Shown: positions 14,811 through 21,533 of the stretch, one piece after another | Layout: each line of letters starts with the position of its first letter | How positions within the stretch are numbered: the first letter of the stretch is position 1 | Virus record (IMG/VR): IMGVR_UViG_3300049846_002097 | Span: 1 to 21,533 of that record | Length of the DNA: 21,533 nt | Direction: 5' to 3' (one strand) | From: a virus | Notes under the pieces: generated by a model | Databases searched by the model: none | Told to the model about the DNA's origin: nothing | Seen by the model: the letters and a program-made list of their open reading frames with translations, nothing else | Position numbers and translations under genes: made by a program

Positions 14811-15542
14811 TTATTCCTCCTTAACTTCTATTACTTCATAAAATTCTGCATCCAGGGGATTAGTATCTTCTAACATTTTAGGATTCGAGAAGAGTTCTTT
14901 AAGAATATCAGCACCCTTACCCATAGAAGCAGCCAAAGCAGCTCTAGCTTGTCTATCAGCCATTAACTGTTTCTGAAGTACAGCAATTTGTTTCTCTAAT
15001 GACTCTGAAACCTTTAATAGTGGATGAACTACATTTCTGAAATAAACTTGACCTGTTCTTTGATCTATAACTCCAGGTTCCTTATCCATAATACCTTCAA
15101 TTGCTAATGTCCAGTCTATTCTTCTCTTTAAAATAAGAAGTCTTATAATACTGGCTACGTTGATGATGTCAGTTGTCTGTTCTGGATCAATTTGCAGGTC
15201 CTTTACGAAATCTGCAAAGCTTTCTACAGCATAGATCTTATCTGCTCTACATTCTGTACCCACTAACTTTAATTTGTCAGCATTTACTGGGATTCCTTTC
15301 AAAACTGGACACTTAGTAGCATAGGGGCAGTCAGTTGCCTTACAAACTAAAGGTATATCACCCAAAATAGGTACTTTACGTCTCAGTTTTGGATTTTTAG
15401 TAATAATACTTTCCCATTTAGTCCCAAAAAGAAGATATTGAGCTAAAAGATCCATTTGATCTTCAAAATCGTTATCTGAGATTGGATCTGCGTAAAAAAG
15501 CTTATCTAAAACTTCAGTAATCTTGTCTTTTTCTTTACTCAT
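14811..15542 (-). CDS. Cys4-motif protein of unknown function, 243 aa
   Basis: MSKEKDKITEVLDKLFYAD...; its ATG shares one base with the preceding stop (TAATG) and has no strong ribosome site, so coupling is likely. Residues 67-98 contain four cysteines (Cys67, Cys72, Cys78, Cys98; CKATDCPYATKCP) spaced like a zinc or iron-sulfur site. The N-terminus is acidic and helical. The middle (about 105-150) has helices with paired Arg/Lys (LLILKRRIDW), and the C-terminal part (about 170-215) is a coiled-coil-like helix. A small terminase subunit or a virion-assembly factor upstream of the large terminase is possible from position, but three genes intervene and no DNA-binding motif is evident. Confidence 0.76.
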   Translation of the reverse strand: MSKEKDKITEVLDKLFYADPISDNDFEDQMDLLAQYLLFGTKWESIITKNPKLRRKVPILGDIPLVCKATDCPYATKCPVLKGIPVNADKLKLVGTECRADKIYAVESFADFVKDLQIDPEQTTDIINVASIIRLLILKRRIDWTLAIEGIMDKEPGVIDQRTGQVYFRNVVHPLLKVSESLEKQIAVLQKQLMADRQARAALAASMGKGADILKELFSNPKMLEDTNPLDAEFYEVIEVKEE

Positions 15543-15955
15543 TACAAACCATACTTCTGATTAAGCTCTTTTAGACTATATGAAGGAGCTTTCAGACTGA
15601 TAATTTTTACAAAACTGTCTTTGTCGCAAGTTTTTGCCATTTTTAAGAATTCTCGGACAGAATTTGGTCCATAGTTGTTTCTCCACTCAAATTTGGCAAC
15701 ACCTGTGACTTTACATTCTCTTAAATAGGATATTTCAAATATTTTACCACCTATTGGTACCATATCCTGGGCTTTTTTGTTATTTTGGAGAAATGCTACA
15801 TAGTCTGGATCATCAAAAGACAGTGCTCTAATAGTCATATCAATTTTAACTGTCTGAGACAGTGGATGATCGCTAGGATAAATCAGGTTAAAGGTCTTAT
15901 ACTGATTCATAATCTGATACTCAGTATTTGGAAAAGGTATATCAAGACTTTGCAT
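15542..15955 (-). CDS. Unknown protein, 137 aa
   Basis: MQSLDIPFPNTEYQIMNQYKTF... The ATG at 15955 is preferred over the one at 15967 because GGAGG lies 5 nt upstream of it. It overlaps the hydrolase gene by 14 nt. The sequence is mixed alpha/beta with a conserved-looking block (LSFDDPDYVAFLQNNKKAQD) and a basic/aromatic centre (CKVTGVAKFEWRNNYGP). No signal, membrane helix or catalytic motif is seen. It is directly coupled to the Cys4 protein gene, so the two probably work together. No family recognised; a chaperone or baseplate/assembly part is only speculation. Confidence 0.74.
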   Translation of the reverse strand: MQSLDIPFPNTEYQIMNQYKTFNLIYPSDHPLSQTVKIDMTIRALSFDDPDYVAFLQNNKKAQDMVPIGGKIFEISYLRECKVTGVAKFEWRNNYGPNSVREFLKMAKTCDKDSFVKIISLKAPSYSLKELNQKYGL

Positions 15956-16736
15956 AATTACCTCCATTGGCTAACTTAGCTAAGTTAGTGACTATATGTT
16001 TTATTACAATTACTGAGTCCCAATATGAATTATGACTCATAGGATTCCAACCAAAAAGTAATCCACCAATTCTAAGCTTAATATCATAAAGATTTGACAT
16101 ATACTCATAATGTTGGTTAATTAATTTTAAAGGTGAAGAAATAATATCATTATGAGCATACAGATTGTACCAATTAGAGTCTTTATTGATAGTTATTGGA
16201 GTACCCCCATTTGGAAATCTCATACTCCATACTGCTAAAGGACTAGCCATAGTATAAAATAGTTTCAATCTTGATACTAAATCAATAGTTTCTTGACTTG
16301 GTTTGAATGTTTTACATCCATTTTGTACGTCCCATATAAAATTAGAGGCTACTATCGTCCCCAGACTATGAGATATAATACAGAGAGGGGAATCTTTGTC
16401 TACCAGATAATATAGTTTCTTTAAACTTCGATCAATTGCTTCATGTACCGTTGTATAGAAGCCATGTTGATCATTGGAAGAGGGTTGGTAACAAAGTGCA
16501 TCTCCTACATATCCTACGAAGAAGGATCTTAGCAGTTTCCATCCAAGTTTATCAATTTTATCAAATAATTGATCCTCTATTGGCTGAATTTCTTCTTGCC
16601 AACAGATAGATTCAAAAACTAACCCATTCTTACCAGTTAATTTTTGGTAAGATTGATTTATAGTTTTTATAAACTCATCCGCATAAGTTTTATTTTGTCT
16701 CCCTATGCCATGAATGATAGCCACTGCAATTTTCAT
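15942..16736 (-). CDS. Alpha/beta-hydrolase (lipase/esterase-like)
   Basis: A 264-aa protein starting MKIAVAIIHGIGRQNKTYADE. HGIGRQ (9-14) is the oxyanion-hole segment of alpha/beta hydrolases. VGDALCYQP (77-85) matches the family's GDxxxY stretch. IISHSLGTIVAS (120-131) is the nucleophile elbow with Ser124. MASPLAVW follows (163-170). NLYAHNDIISSPL supplies Asp197, and GWNPMSHNSYW supplies His235, completing a Ser-Asp-His triad. No signal peptide or membrane helix is seen. The ATG at 16736 has no Shine-Dalgarno and lies only 3 nt from a palindrome arm. As first gene of the long late operon it may be a virion or lysis enzyme, or act on host lipids; the substrate cannot be told from the sequence. 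Confidence 0.87.
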   Translation of the reverse strand: MKIAVAIIHGIGRQNKTYADEFIKTINQSYQKLTGKNGLVFESICWQEEIQPIEDQLFDKIDKLGWKLLRSFFVGYVGDALCYQPSSNDQHGFYTTVHEAIDRSLKKLYYLVDKDSPLCIISHSLGTIVASNFIWDVQNGCKTFKPSQETIDLVSRLKLFYTMASPLAVWSMRFPNGGTPITINKDSNWYNLYAHNDIISSPLKLINQHYEYMSNLYDIKLRIGGLLFGWNPMSHNSYWDSVIVIKHIVTNLAKLANGGNYAKS

Positions 16737-16739
16737 GCT

Positions 16740-16767
16740 AATAAAATAGAGGGAGCTCTATTTTATT
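16740..16767. promoter_or_regulatory. Perfect 12-bp-arm palindrome in the divergent gap
   Basis: AATAAAATAGAG (16740-16751), centre GGAG (16752-16755), CTCTATTTTATT (16756-16767). It fills nearly all of the 32 bp between the hydrolase ATG (16736, minus) and the ATG at 16769 (plus). Each start codon is preceded by the same CTCTATTTTATT arm, 3 nt away on the minus strand and 1 nt away on the plus strand. It could be a bidirectional phage-specific promoter, an operator for a dimeric regulator, or an RNA hairpin showing GGAG in its loop on the plus transcript. Confidence 0.6.
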
Positions 16768-16768
16768 G

Positions 16769-19700
16769 ATGAATCCAGCTAACAAGAAAACTTTGTTTAC
16801 TCAACCATCTGCGAACATTACAGAACGTACTGTAGAGGGACAAGTTTCATATGGACAGATTGAAATTAACCCAGAAGTGTATGTCATTGAAGGTGGCAAA
16901 CCAAGAAGGTTAGTTGATCTTTTGGGTCTCCAAAAAAGTGATGGCAAGTATTTGCTAACACTAAGGGGAATCACAACTCACGATGGTGAGGAAATTTGGG
17001 CTGGAAAACAGGTTATTGAGAGATTAAATTCTAGACCTGGAATTCATCTTGCTGCGAATAACATGAGTGATTTTTATAGCTTTGCTAGATCTTATCAGAA
17101 AAGTTATTCAAAAATTATTGAAGCTAAGATGAGAATTGATGCCTTAGCTACAATTAACGAAGTTACAAAGAAGCTTGAAAAGCAGTTTGGTTCTGAATAT
17201 AAAATTCAAGTTAGAAGAGCCGATTTAATGAACTTGGTTGATCCATTTATGCCAGTAGATCCAAGACTAACTAAAGATCTTAAATGGAACATGGATAATC
17301 ACCTAGATTTCAAAGTATACGCAAATATTGAAGATATGCCTGGTGGTTCTCAAGCATACGTAGGTAATACTAATGTTAGCTATGCCAGAATTCAAGACGT
17401 TGATGCTGATACCTTAATGATGCTTCAAGTCAGAATTGTAGACCAGGCTGGTAAAGTTAAAGGTACATGGTTATGGGACAAAAAATTCCCCCATACAACT
17501 CATCAAGTAGGAAGTTATCTAGCTAAAGGTAGAAGAGATCTTGAAGGAGATGTATATGATAAATTTAAAGTTTATCGTAGAATAGTATCTCCTTGGGGTC
17601 AGAAAGGTGTCTACTCAGATGGTCAAGGCATTCGTGAAATTATGGGTCAGGCTGCTGATTTAGCTAAGAAAATGTCTGTCAATACCTACAGAGACAGAGA
17701 TCAACTTGCAGAAACAATAGCCAAAACTATTAGAGCTGACTTAACTGGTATATTTACCACCAAACAGTGGCAGCACGAAGCACTGCAGTTTGAAAACATT
17801 CTTAACTATATTCCAGAATACCTTGCCACAGAATTACAACTATCTAAATCTGACTCCAGAATAGAAGAGCTTGTCAAGTTTTTAAATAAAACTGGCAACA
17901 AAGCTGCTTTGCGATTGAAGTATAATATGGGTCTTAAGGGAGCTAGACTAAAGGGTACAGAAGGCATTCTTAAGATGCGAGACTTGGGTGATATTAGAAC
18001 GAATGAACACCTAGAAGCGCTATTCCTAAAAGTAGCTTACTCTATGCAAGATAGAATTTTAGCTGCAGGTCAAATGGATAAGTATGGATATGATGAAAGT
18101 AGATTACTAACTACTGAATTCATGACAGCTGATCCATTAACTAGAATGAAGATGATTATGGGACATCAGTCTCCTACTTTTACTAAAAGTAAGGGATATC
18201 AAACTAATAGAAAACACACCCCTGTTGAAATAATTCCAGATACTGAATTAAAATTACGATCAGGTGCTAAAAGAGTTCCAATCATAGATACTCTTAAGAG
18301 TATGAAAATTAGAGATCAAGTTACTGGAACTACTGACAATATGCTTAAAGTGCAAGAAATTGACTTTGAATCTGTTCTTTCAAAAGAGTATTTGGATCAA
18401 ATTGATCCAAAATTAAGAGGAAAAGCAACTAAAGGGTATATTGTAACCATGAATGGTCTGGATCCAAAGGGAAATCTAGTTAGAAAGCCTTTAGGAGGCG
18501 CTAAATTCCCAACTACACTAGGTGATACTGAGCTATCTTGGGTATTGCTACCCACTCTTGATGTTACAACTGGTGAGATGGTAGATCCATTAGAATTATT
18601 AAAGAATAAAGTTGAAGTTGCAGCTAAGTATAAATTAAGTCCATATTCTCATATCCACAGATATGGCTTAGGTGAGCTTGTTGGTGCCTATAGCTTAGAA
18701 AACCTAAGAAGACCAGGCTCAGTTAAGTATCTACGAAGATTAGCTGAAGCTAATAAAGTTCCTCTTGAAAGGGTACAGAGTTTAGTCAATAGCAGATCAG
18801 CTACCTCTGTAGAAATCTTAAAACAGTTTAAATTACAGCTTGATTTAGTAAGCCAAGGTGATATGGGCACTACTGTAGAACAAGATATCAGAAGACTTCT
18901 AGAAACTGCACTTGGAGCTATGGGTGTAGATGTTCAAACTGTTAGAGATAGATCAGGAAATGTCTATCTAAAGAATGAGCACATAGTTCGTCACCTTTCA
19001 GAAATGGTAACTTTAACTACATCTATTCAAAATCTCAATCCAGAGGAGACAGCTAAGTATATTGCTGGAAACTTTTCTAAGTTTCCAACCTTAGCTGCTG
19101 TTAAACCATCACAAAATGATGCAACTACTTTCTTTGGAATAAGAGCAGTTCAACAGGATGGAAGAATGACAGCACTATCTGCTGGAGATATTCTGTTTGA
19201 TCCTAAAAGAAAGCTTAAAATTGCTAAAATGGCTCAGCATAGTATTGATGCTGGTGATTTTAGGGTAGCTGTAGTTACAATGGACTTTAAGGAGCAGATG
19301 CTTAAAGATATGGGTCTTATTAAAGAAAACGGTAAATGGATCAGGCCCAAAGATAAGCATGGCAATCTACTTCCTGGTGCATTTGGTGATAAGGCTAACT
19401 TCCAAGCAGAGTATATAGATGAAGGTTTTGCAGCATTAACAGAATCAGGCACTAGAAAGATGCAACAAGCTATTTTGAATAACCTACAGCCTGGTGTTGA
19501 TTATACATTTGAAAGACCTAAGGGTCAAAGTCACTCTTACAGAATTTGGGACTCTTTAGAAGGTAAATATCGTACAGTCTATACTAAAGAACCTATTGAG
19601 TTTAATAGAGTAGCTCACACTAGAGTTGGTGATATTAGAATCTTCCCCCATGCTGGAGCAATAGGAAAAGCAGTTGCTACTAGAGGTGGAATACAGGAAG

Positions 19701-20506
19701 AAGTAGATATGTTTCTAAGCCTTGGTGAATTAATGTCTAAATCTGGTGCTCCAGAGATGATGAGACAGCTAGTATCACAAGCTGGAGGGGATGCAGAAAG
19801 AGCATGGGATGAGGCTGTAAAGGCTGGAATGAATAGTAAACAAGCAGACGAATTTATTCAGAACTATCAAGATATTCTGGGCTCTGCAGTTTCTTTTGTA
19901 CTAAATAATAAATCTAAGGAAAAGATTGAAGCAAGTGGCATTCCAGTTTATAACGTTGGTCTTCAAATAAGAAACTTAGATGCTGATAGGCAGATCCATG
20001 CTTTTAGTGCATGGGGAACTTGGAGTGACCAAGTTCAAGCATATACTCATCAGGGAGGAAATGTAGAAGGCTTAATTCTTAAAGGTCAAGCTAATATGGA
20101 CTCCATGGCTGAATTTGGCTTTGGATTCCATAGATTCCTATCAGAACAGGGCTTTATGCCTGAGGGCTTAGGAGTTTCTGATCTTTTAGATGTTATCTAT
20201 GAAGGCCTTGATAAAGCACAGGGTACTTCAATATTTCATCAGGTAGGTAACTCAGCATCAGAAGACCAAATTCAAGCAGTAGCCAAAGCTATTTATATAG
20301 GAACAGCTTCAATGAAGTCTCAATATAAAAATATGGCTCAAGCTGAATCTGAGGCTATGCAAGCACTAAGCTTAGATAAGTCTAAGCAATATAATCTCAT
20401 GCAAGAAGCCTTTAAGAAAGGTATAGCAGCTGCAATTGGTACAGCAGGTACAGAAAATGCAGATACAATCTTACGTGCTGTCATGGCGGGGCTTGTTAGA
20501 TTCTAA
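16769..20506 (+). CDS. Very large protein of unknown function, 1245 aa
   Basis: Starts MNPANKKTLFTQPSANITERT. ATG at 16769 is preferred; a TTG lies one codon before. The nearest ribosome-like GGAG is in the palindrome loop, 13 nt upstream. The protein is soluble, mixed alpha/beta, without signal peptide, membrane helix or long coiled coil. Blocks that look structured are about 285-345 (GIREIMGQAADLAKKM and following), 640-720 (YKLSPYSHIHRYGLGELVG), 820-930 (with MDFKEQMLKDMG and PKDKHGN) and 970-1010 (RVGDIRIFPHAGAIG). The C-terminus is helical and Gln/Ala-rich. I checked for RNA-polymerase DxDGD and found only DVDAD near residue 213, without the glycine. Size and late-region position suggest a virion or virion-ejected protein; the divergent strand sets it apart from the head operon. 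Followed by a terminator. Confidence 0.85.
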   Translation: MNPANKKTLFTQPSANITERTVEGQVSYGQIEINPEVYVIEGGKPRRLVDLLGLQKSDGKYLLTLRGITTHDGEEIWAGKQVIERLNSRPGIHLAANNMSDFYSFARSYQKSYSKIIEAKMRIDALATINEVTKKLEKQFGSEYKIQVRRADLMNLVDPFMPVDPRLTKDLKWNMDNHLDFKVYANIEDMPGGSQAYVGNTNVSYARIQDVDADTLMMLQVRIVDQAGKVKGTWLWDKKFPHTTHQVGSYLAKGRRDLEGDVYDKFKVYRRIVSPWGQKGVYSDGQGIREIMGQAADLAKKMSVNTYRDRDQLAETIAKTIRADLTGIFTTKQWQHEALQFENILNYIPEYLATELQLSKSDSRIEELVKFLNKTGNKAALRLKYNMGLKGARLKGTEGILKMRDLGDIRTNEHLEALFLKVAYSMQDRILAAGQMDKYGYDESRLLTTEFMTADPLTRMKMIMGHQSPTFTKSKGYQTNRKHTPVEIIPDTELKLRSGAKRVPIIDTLKSMKIRDQVTGTTDNMLKVQEIDFESVLSKEYLDQIDPKLRGKATKGYIVTMNGLDPKGNLVRKPLGGAKFPTTLGDTELSWVLLPTLDVTTGEMVDPLELLKNKVEVAAKYKLSPYSHIHRYGLGELVGAYSLENLRRPGSVKYLRRLAEANKVPLERVQSLVNSRSATSVEILKQFKLQLDLVSQGDMGTTVEQDIRRLLETALGAMGVDVQTVRDRSGNVYLKNEHIVRHLSEMVTLTTSIQNLNPEETAKYIAGNFSKFPTLAAVKPSQNDATTFFGIRAVQQDGRMTALSAGDILFDPKRKLKIAKMAQHSIDAGDFRVAVVTMDFKEQMLKDMGLIKENGKWIRPKDKHGNLLPGAFGDKANFQAEYIDEGFAALTESGTRKMQQAILNNLQPGVDYTFERPKGQSHSYRIWDSLEGKYRTVYTKEPIEFNRVAHTRVGDIRIFPHAGAIGKAVATRGGIQEEVDMFLSLGELMSKSGAPEMMRQLVSQAGGDAERAWDEAVKAGMNSKQADEFIQNYQDILGSAVSFVLNNKSKEKIEASGIPVYNVGLQIRNLDADRQIHAFSAWGTWSDQVQAYTHQGGNVEGLILKGQANMDSMAEFGFGFHRFLSEQGFMPEGLGVSDLLDVIYEGLDKAQGTSIFHQVGNSASEDQIQAVAKAIYIGTASMKSQYKNMAQAESEAMQALSLDKSKQYNLMQEAFKKGIAAAIGTAGTENADTILRAVMAGLVRF

Positions 20507-20691
20507 TACCTCGAAGAGGTGACCCCAAGCGAAGTTTTCAATAATTAGCTCATCTCCTAAAATAAAAGGACCCTAAGCTCCACCGCTAGCTTAGGGTCCC
20601 AGGAGGGGTCAATAACAACTTCAATAGTATATACGTAACCAAGTCCCAAAATATTACAAGAACCTTTAGCTATTTAGCTAAAGGTTCTTTT
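20507..20691. other. Convergent intergenic region with two terminator hairpins
   Basis: This 185-bp stretch separates two genes that face each other. Apart from the two terminators listed separately it contains further pairing: TGACCCC (20520-20526) can pair with GGGGTCA (20605-20611), and CTCCT (20554-20558) with AGGAG (20601-20605), both enclosing the 20568-20599 hairpin, although the two outer pairings share one base. An AGGAGG-like site at 20601 is not followed by a start codon. No gene is seen. Confidence 0.6.
20559..20599 (-). terminator. Terminator for the leftward 69-aa gene
   Basis: A perfect 12-bp stem (AGCTTAGGGTCC complement pairs, arms 20568-20579 and 20588-20599, loop 8 nt). 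Read on the minus strand it is followed by TTTTATTTT (20567-20559). Read on the plus strand there is no T-tract, so the direction is leftward. It lies 93 bp past the stop of the small secreted peptide gene and before the end of the opposing large gene, protecting it from antisense read-through. Confidence 0.78.
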
Positions 20692-20693
20692 TT
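20658..20693 (+). terminator. Rho-independent terminator for the 1245-aa gene
   Basis: AAGAACCTTTAGCTA (20658-20672) pairs perfectly with TAGCTAAAGGTTCTT (20675-20689); in RNA this gives a stem of 13 or more pairs with a small AUUU loop. It is followed by a T-run to 20693 (six T from 20688). It is 150 bp after the stop of the large gene, and its T-run overlaps the TAA of the opposing small gene. Confidence 0.9.
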
Positions 20694-20901
20694 ATTGCCC
20701 ACCACCCCTTGATGAAATTTCAGGAGGTGTATTAAAGTTTGTGCGACCAGTAAGAAGTAAATATATAAGTTGCGGATCAGCATGTCTAATCTTTAGCCTA
20801 TATAAATTGTGTACTTGTTTTTGTGGCACATCACTGGATCTATCCTGTGCTACAGCAGTTGTAGCCAACAGGGTTACTGTTAGTAATAGTAATGTCTTCA
20901 T
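20692..20901 (-). CDS. Small protein with signal peptide, 69 aa
   Basis: From the ATG at 20901 the product begins MKTLLLLTVTLLATTAVAQD, a classic Sec signal peptide: Lys, a hydrophobic core of Leu/Thr/Val, then Ala-Val-Ala-Gln with likely cleavage after VA. The longer frame from 20931 would put ten residues in front of the signal and is unlikely. The mature part is about 50 aa: basic, with LYRLKIRHADPQLIYLLLTG and a Gly-rich end (SSRGGGQ). The 'RHADPQ...LLL' segment is loosely like short secretin/N-domain-type motifs of Gram-negative exporters, but this is weak. It is a lone leftward gene next to a gap, with only a weak GAGA upstream. It may be a host-derived (moron-like) gene. Confidence 0.66.
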   Translation of the reverse strand: MKTLLLLTVTLLATTAVAQDRSSDVPQKQVHNLYRLKIRHADPQLIYLLLTGRTNFNTPPEISSRGGGQ

Positions 20902-21229
20902 CTTATTCTCTTGAAGGAACCCAATGGACATCCCACAGATCCTTCATTACTATATACCCAGAAACTGGAACCAAGCATTACAATTTGCGCTCTTTTCCTA
21001 TAGGAATATTCATAAATTTTTCCTACATTTTTTAGTCAAAAGCCCACATGCTTTTGCTATTCTCAAAAACAGACCCCCACCCTTGAATTTAGCCCTAGAA
21101 TTTGTAATCCCTTGCTATGAAATGCCCATGCTGTATTACATATGTATATAAGATAGGGTGTATGTTAAATATCAGCCCCCACCCTCGTTTTGTGGGTGAT
21201 AGAAAACTATCAACCAAGGAGAAAAGCAA
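20902..21229. other. 328-bp intergenic region with palindrome and C-rich repeats
   Basis: No convincing gene; an open frame at 20924-21151 (plus) has no ribosome site and an unlikely composition. Visible elements are a 12-bp palindrome TTCCTATAGGAA (20995-21006); a CAAAAGC/GCTTTTG inverted repeat at about 21037-21056; two copies of CCCCCACCCT (21074-21083 and 21176-21185), the second able to form a hairpin with GTGGG at 21192-21196; a TATATAAGATA element at about 21145-21155; and a small TGATAG/CTATCA hairpin just before the AAGGAG of the next gene. On the minus strand TTGACT (21039-21034) followed by TTTATGAAT is a weak promoter candidate for the 69-aa gene. The region probably holds divergent promoters. 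Confidence 0.5.
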
Positions 21230-21533
21230 ATGCTTAGCTACGAACTGAACAATGACCTGAAGCACAGGTCCACTGAGCAGCTCCTGGAGGAGCTAAACAA
21301 CCTGAGAAAGCAGGTTATCCTGCACATCTTCTGCATCCCGGCAGAAAGGGACGAGCTGATTCGGCTCATCTCCTGTTTGCGACGGGCAGTGCAACTGACC
21401 ACTTCGCGGCAATGGTATTGGAGAAGGCCGTTGGCTGAAGGCTGGGGCAATGAGCCTCGCCTCATGTCAGAAAAGTCCCACATGTGGGACGAAACCACCA
21501 AGTGCACCAAAACCATCGTCACGGTAGTTGCCT
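21230..21533 (+). CDS. Partial CDS of unknown function, GC-rich
   Basis: Frame open from ATG at 21230 to the right edge (101 codons, no stop). AAGGAG at 21216-21221 lies 8 nt before the ATG. It begins MLSYELNNDLKHRSTEQLLE, and the visible part is a helical, Arg/Leu-rich soluble protein with CLRRAVQL and RQWYWRRPLAEGW. No family is recognised. GC is about 55% over 21241-21480 by hand count, against roughly a third GC in sampled late genes. Leucine is mostly CTG here while late genes favour TTA/CTA/CTT. That suggests a different origin or a different expression class from the rest of the window. An antisense open frame at 21238-21522 is a shadow. Confidence 0.75.
   Translation, partial: MLSYELNNDLKHRSTEQLLEELNNLRKQVILHIFCIPAERDELIRLISCLRRAVQLTTSRQWYWRRPLAEGWGNEPRLMSEKSHMWDETTKCTKTIVTVVA

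Noticed and set aside
16740-16767. Terminator for transcripts crossing the divergent gap
   Set aside because: The stem is AT-rich and the position between two diverging start codons leaves no transcript that would need termination there.
16769-20506. Possible multi-barrel or single-subunit RNA polymerase
   Set aside because: I searched for the DxDGD catalytic loop. Only DVDAD near residue 213 is present, without the glycine and without a preceding barrel; KDKHGN alone is not enough.
20924-21151. Rightward 75-aa open frame in the gap
   Set aside because: No ribosome site, unlikely composition, and it runs across promoter-like elements and the palindrome.
21238-21522. Leftward 94-aa open frame
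   Set aside because: It lies antisense to a frame with an excellent ribosome site and coding-like composition; its own product is Ser/Arg/Cys-rich low-complexity and lacks a ribosome site.
1-21533. tRNA genes, CRISPR arrays, insertion sequences, integrase or attachment sites
   Set aside because: Looked for cloverleaf-like segments in gaps, regularly spaced repeats, transposase motifs and flanking duplications; none found.

Overview
The window looks like the late structural region of a large, AT-rich tailed double-stranded DNA phage (Caudoviricetes) or a prophage of that kind. The evidence is the classical head-module order on the minus strand, read right to left: large terminase, two linker genes, portal, small membrane or coiled-coil proteins, prohead protease fused to a scaffold, a probable decoration protein, the major capsid protein, and an Ig-domain protein whose C-terminus looks like a head-tail connector. 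Genes are tightly packed, with 1-17 nt overlaps and strong AAGGAG-type ribosome binding sites. I see no tRNA, rRNA, CRISPR array, insertion sequence or integrase. The host cannot be named. One small signal-peptide protein and the SD-driven translation are merely compatible with a Gram-negative bacterium.

Layout. (1) Positions 1-16736, minus strand: one long late operon. It opens with an alpha/beta hydrolase (15942-16736), then two unknown proteins (15542-15955, 14811-15542), then three Gly/Ala-rich, membrane-like proteins (12703-14810). The terminase large subunit (10288-12684) carries a 253-residue intein inserted between the Lys and Ser of its Walker A motif. Two unknown proteins (8961-10277, 8486-8968) lead to the portal (6807-8489), then a 56-aa protein, a coiled-coil/TM protein, a small membrane protein, the protease-scaffold (3944-6004, with a probable internal scaffold start at 4909), a putative decoration protein (2574-3944), the capsid protein (1267-2508), a rho-independent terminator (1210-1241) and the Ig/connector protein that runs off the left edge. 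(2) Positions 16737-16768: a 32-bp divergent gap almost filled by a perfect 12-bp-arm palindrome. (3) Positions 16769-20506, plus strand: a 1245-aa protein of unknown function. (4) Positions 20507-20691: a convergent intergenic region with one terminator for each direction. (5) Positions 20692-20901, minus: a 69-aa secreted-type peptide. (6) Positions 20902-21229: 328 bp without a convincing gene, holding a palindrome and a repeated C-rich decamer. (7) Position 21230 to the end, plus: the start of a gene with much higher GC and CTG-rich codon use, unlike everything to its left.

How the genes fit together: portal, protease/scaffold, decoration and capsid proteins build the prohead. The terminase packages DNA through the portal after the intein has removed itself. 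The Ig/connector protein plausibly closes the head or decorates it. The membrane-like proteins and the hydrolase are candidates for virion-borne or lysis/entry functions, but that is inference. The most distinctive points are the intein in the terminase P-loop with a decayed homing-endonuclease region, the nested protease/scaffold with a Cys/His zinc-type motif at the junction, the Ig-connector fusion, the symmetric divergent palindrome, and the compositional break at the right end.
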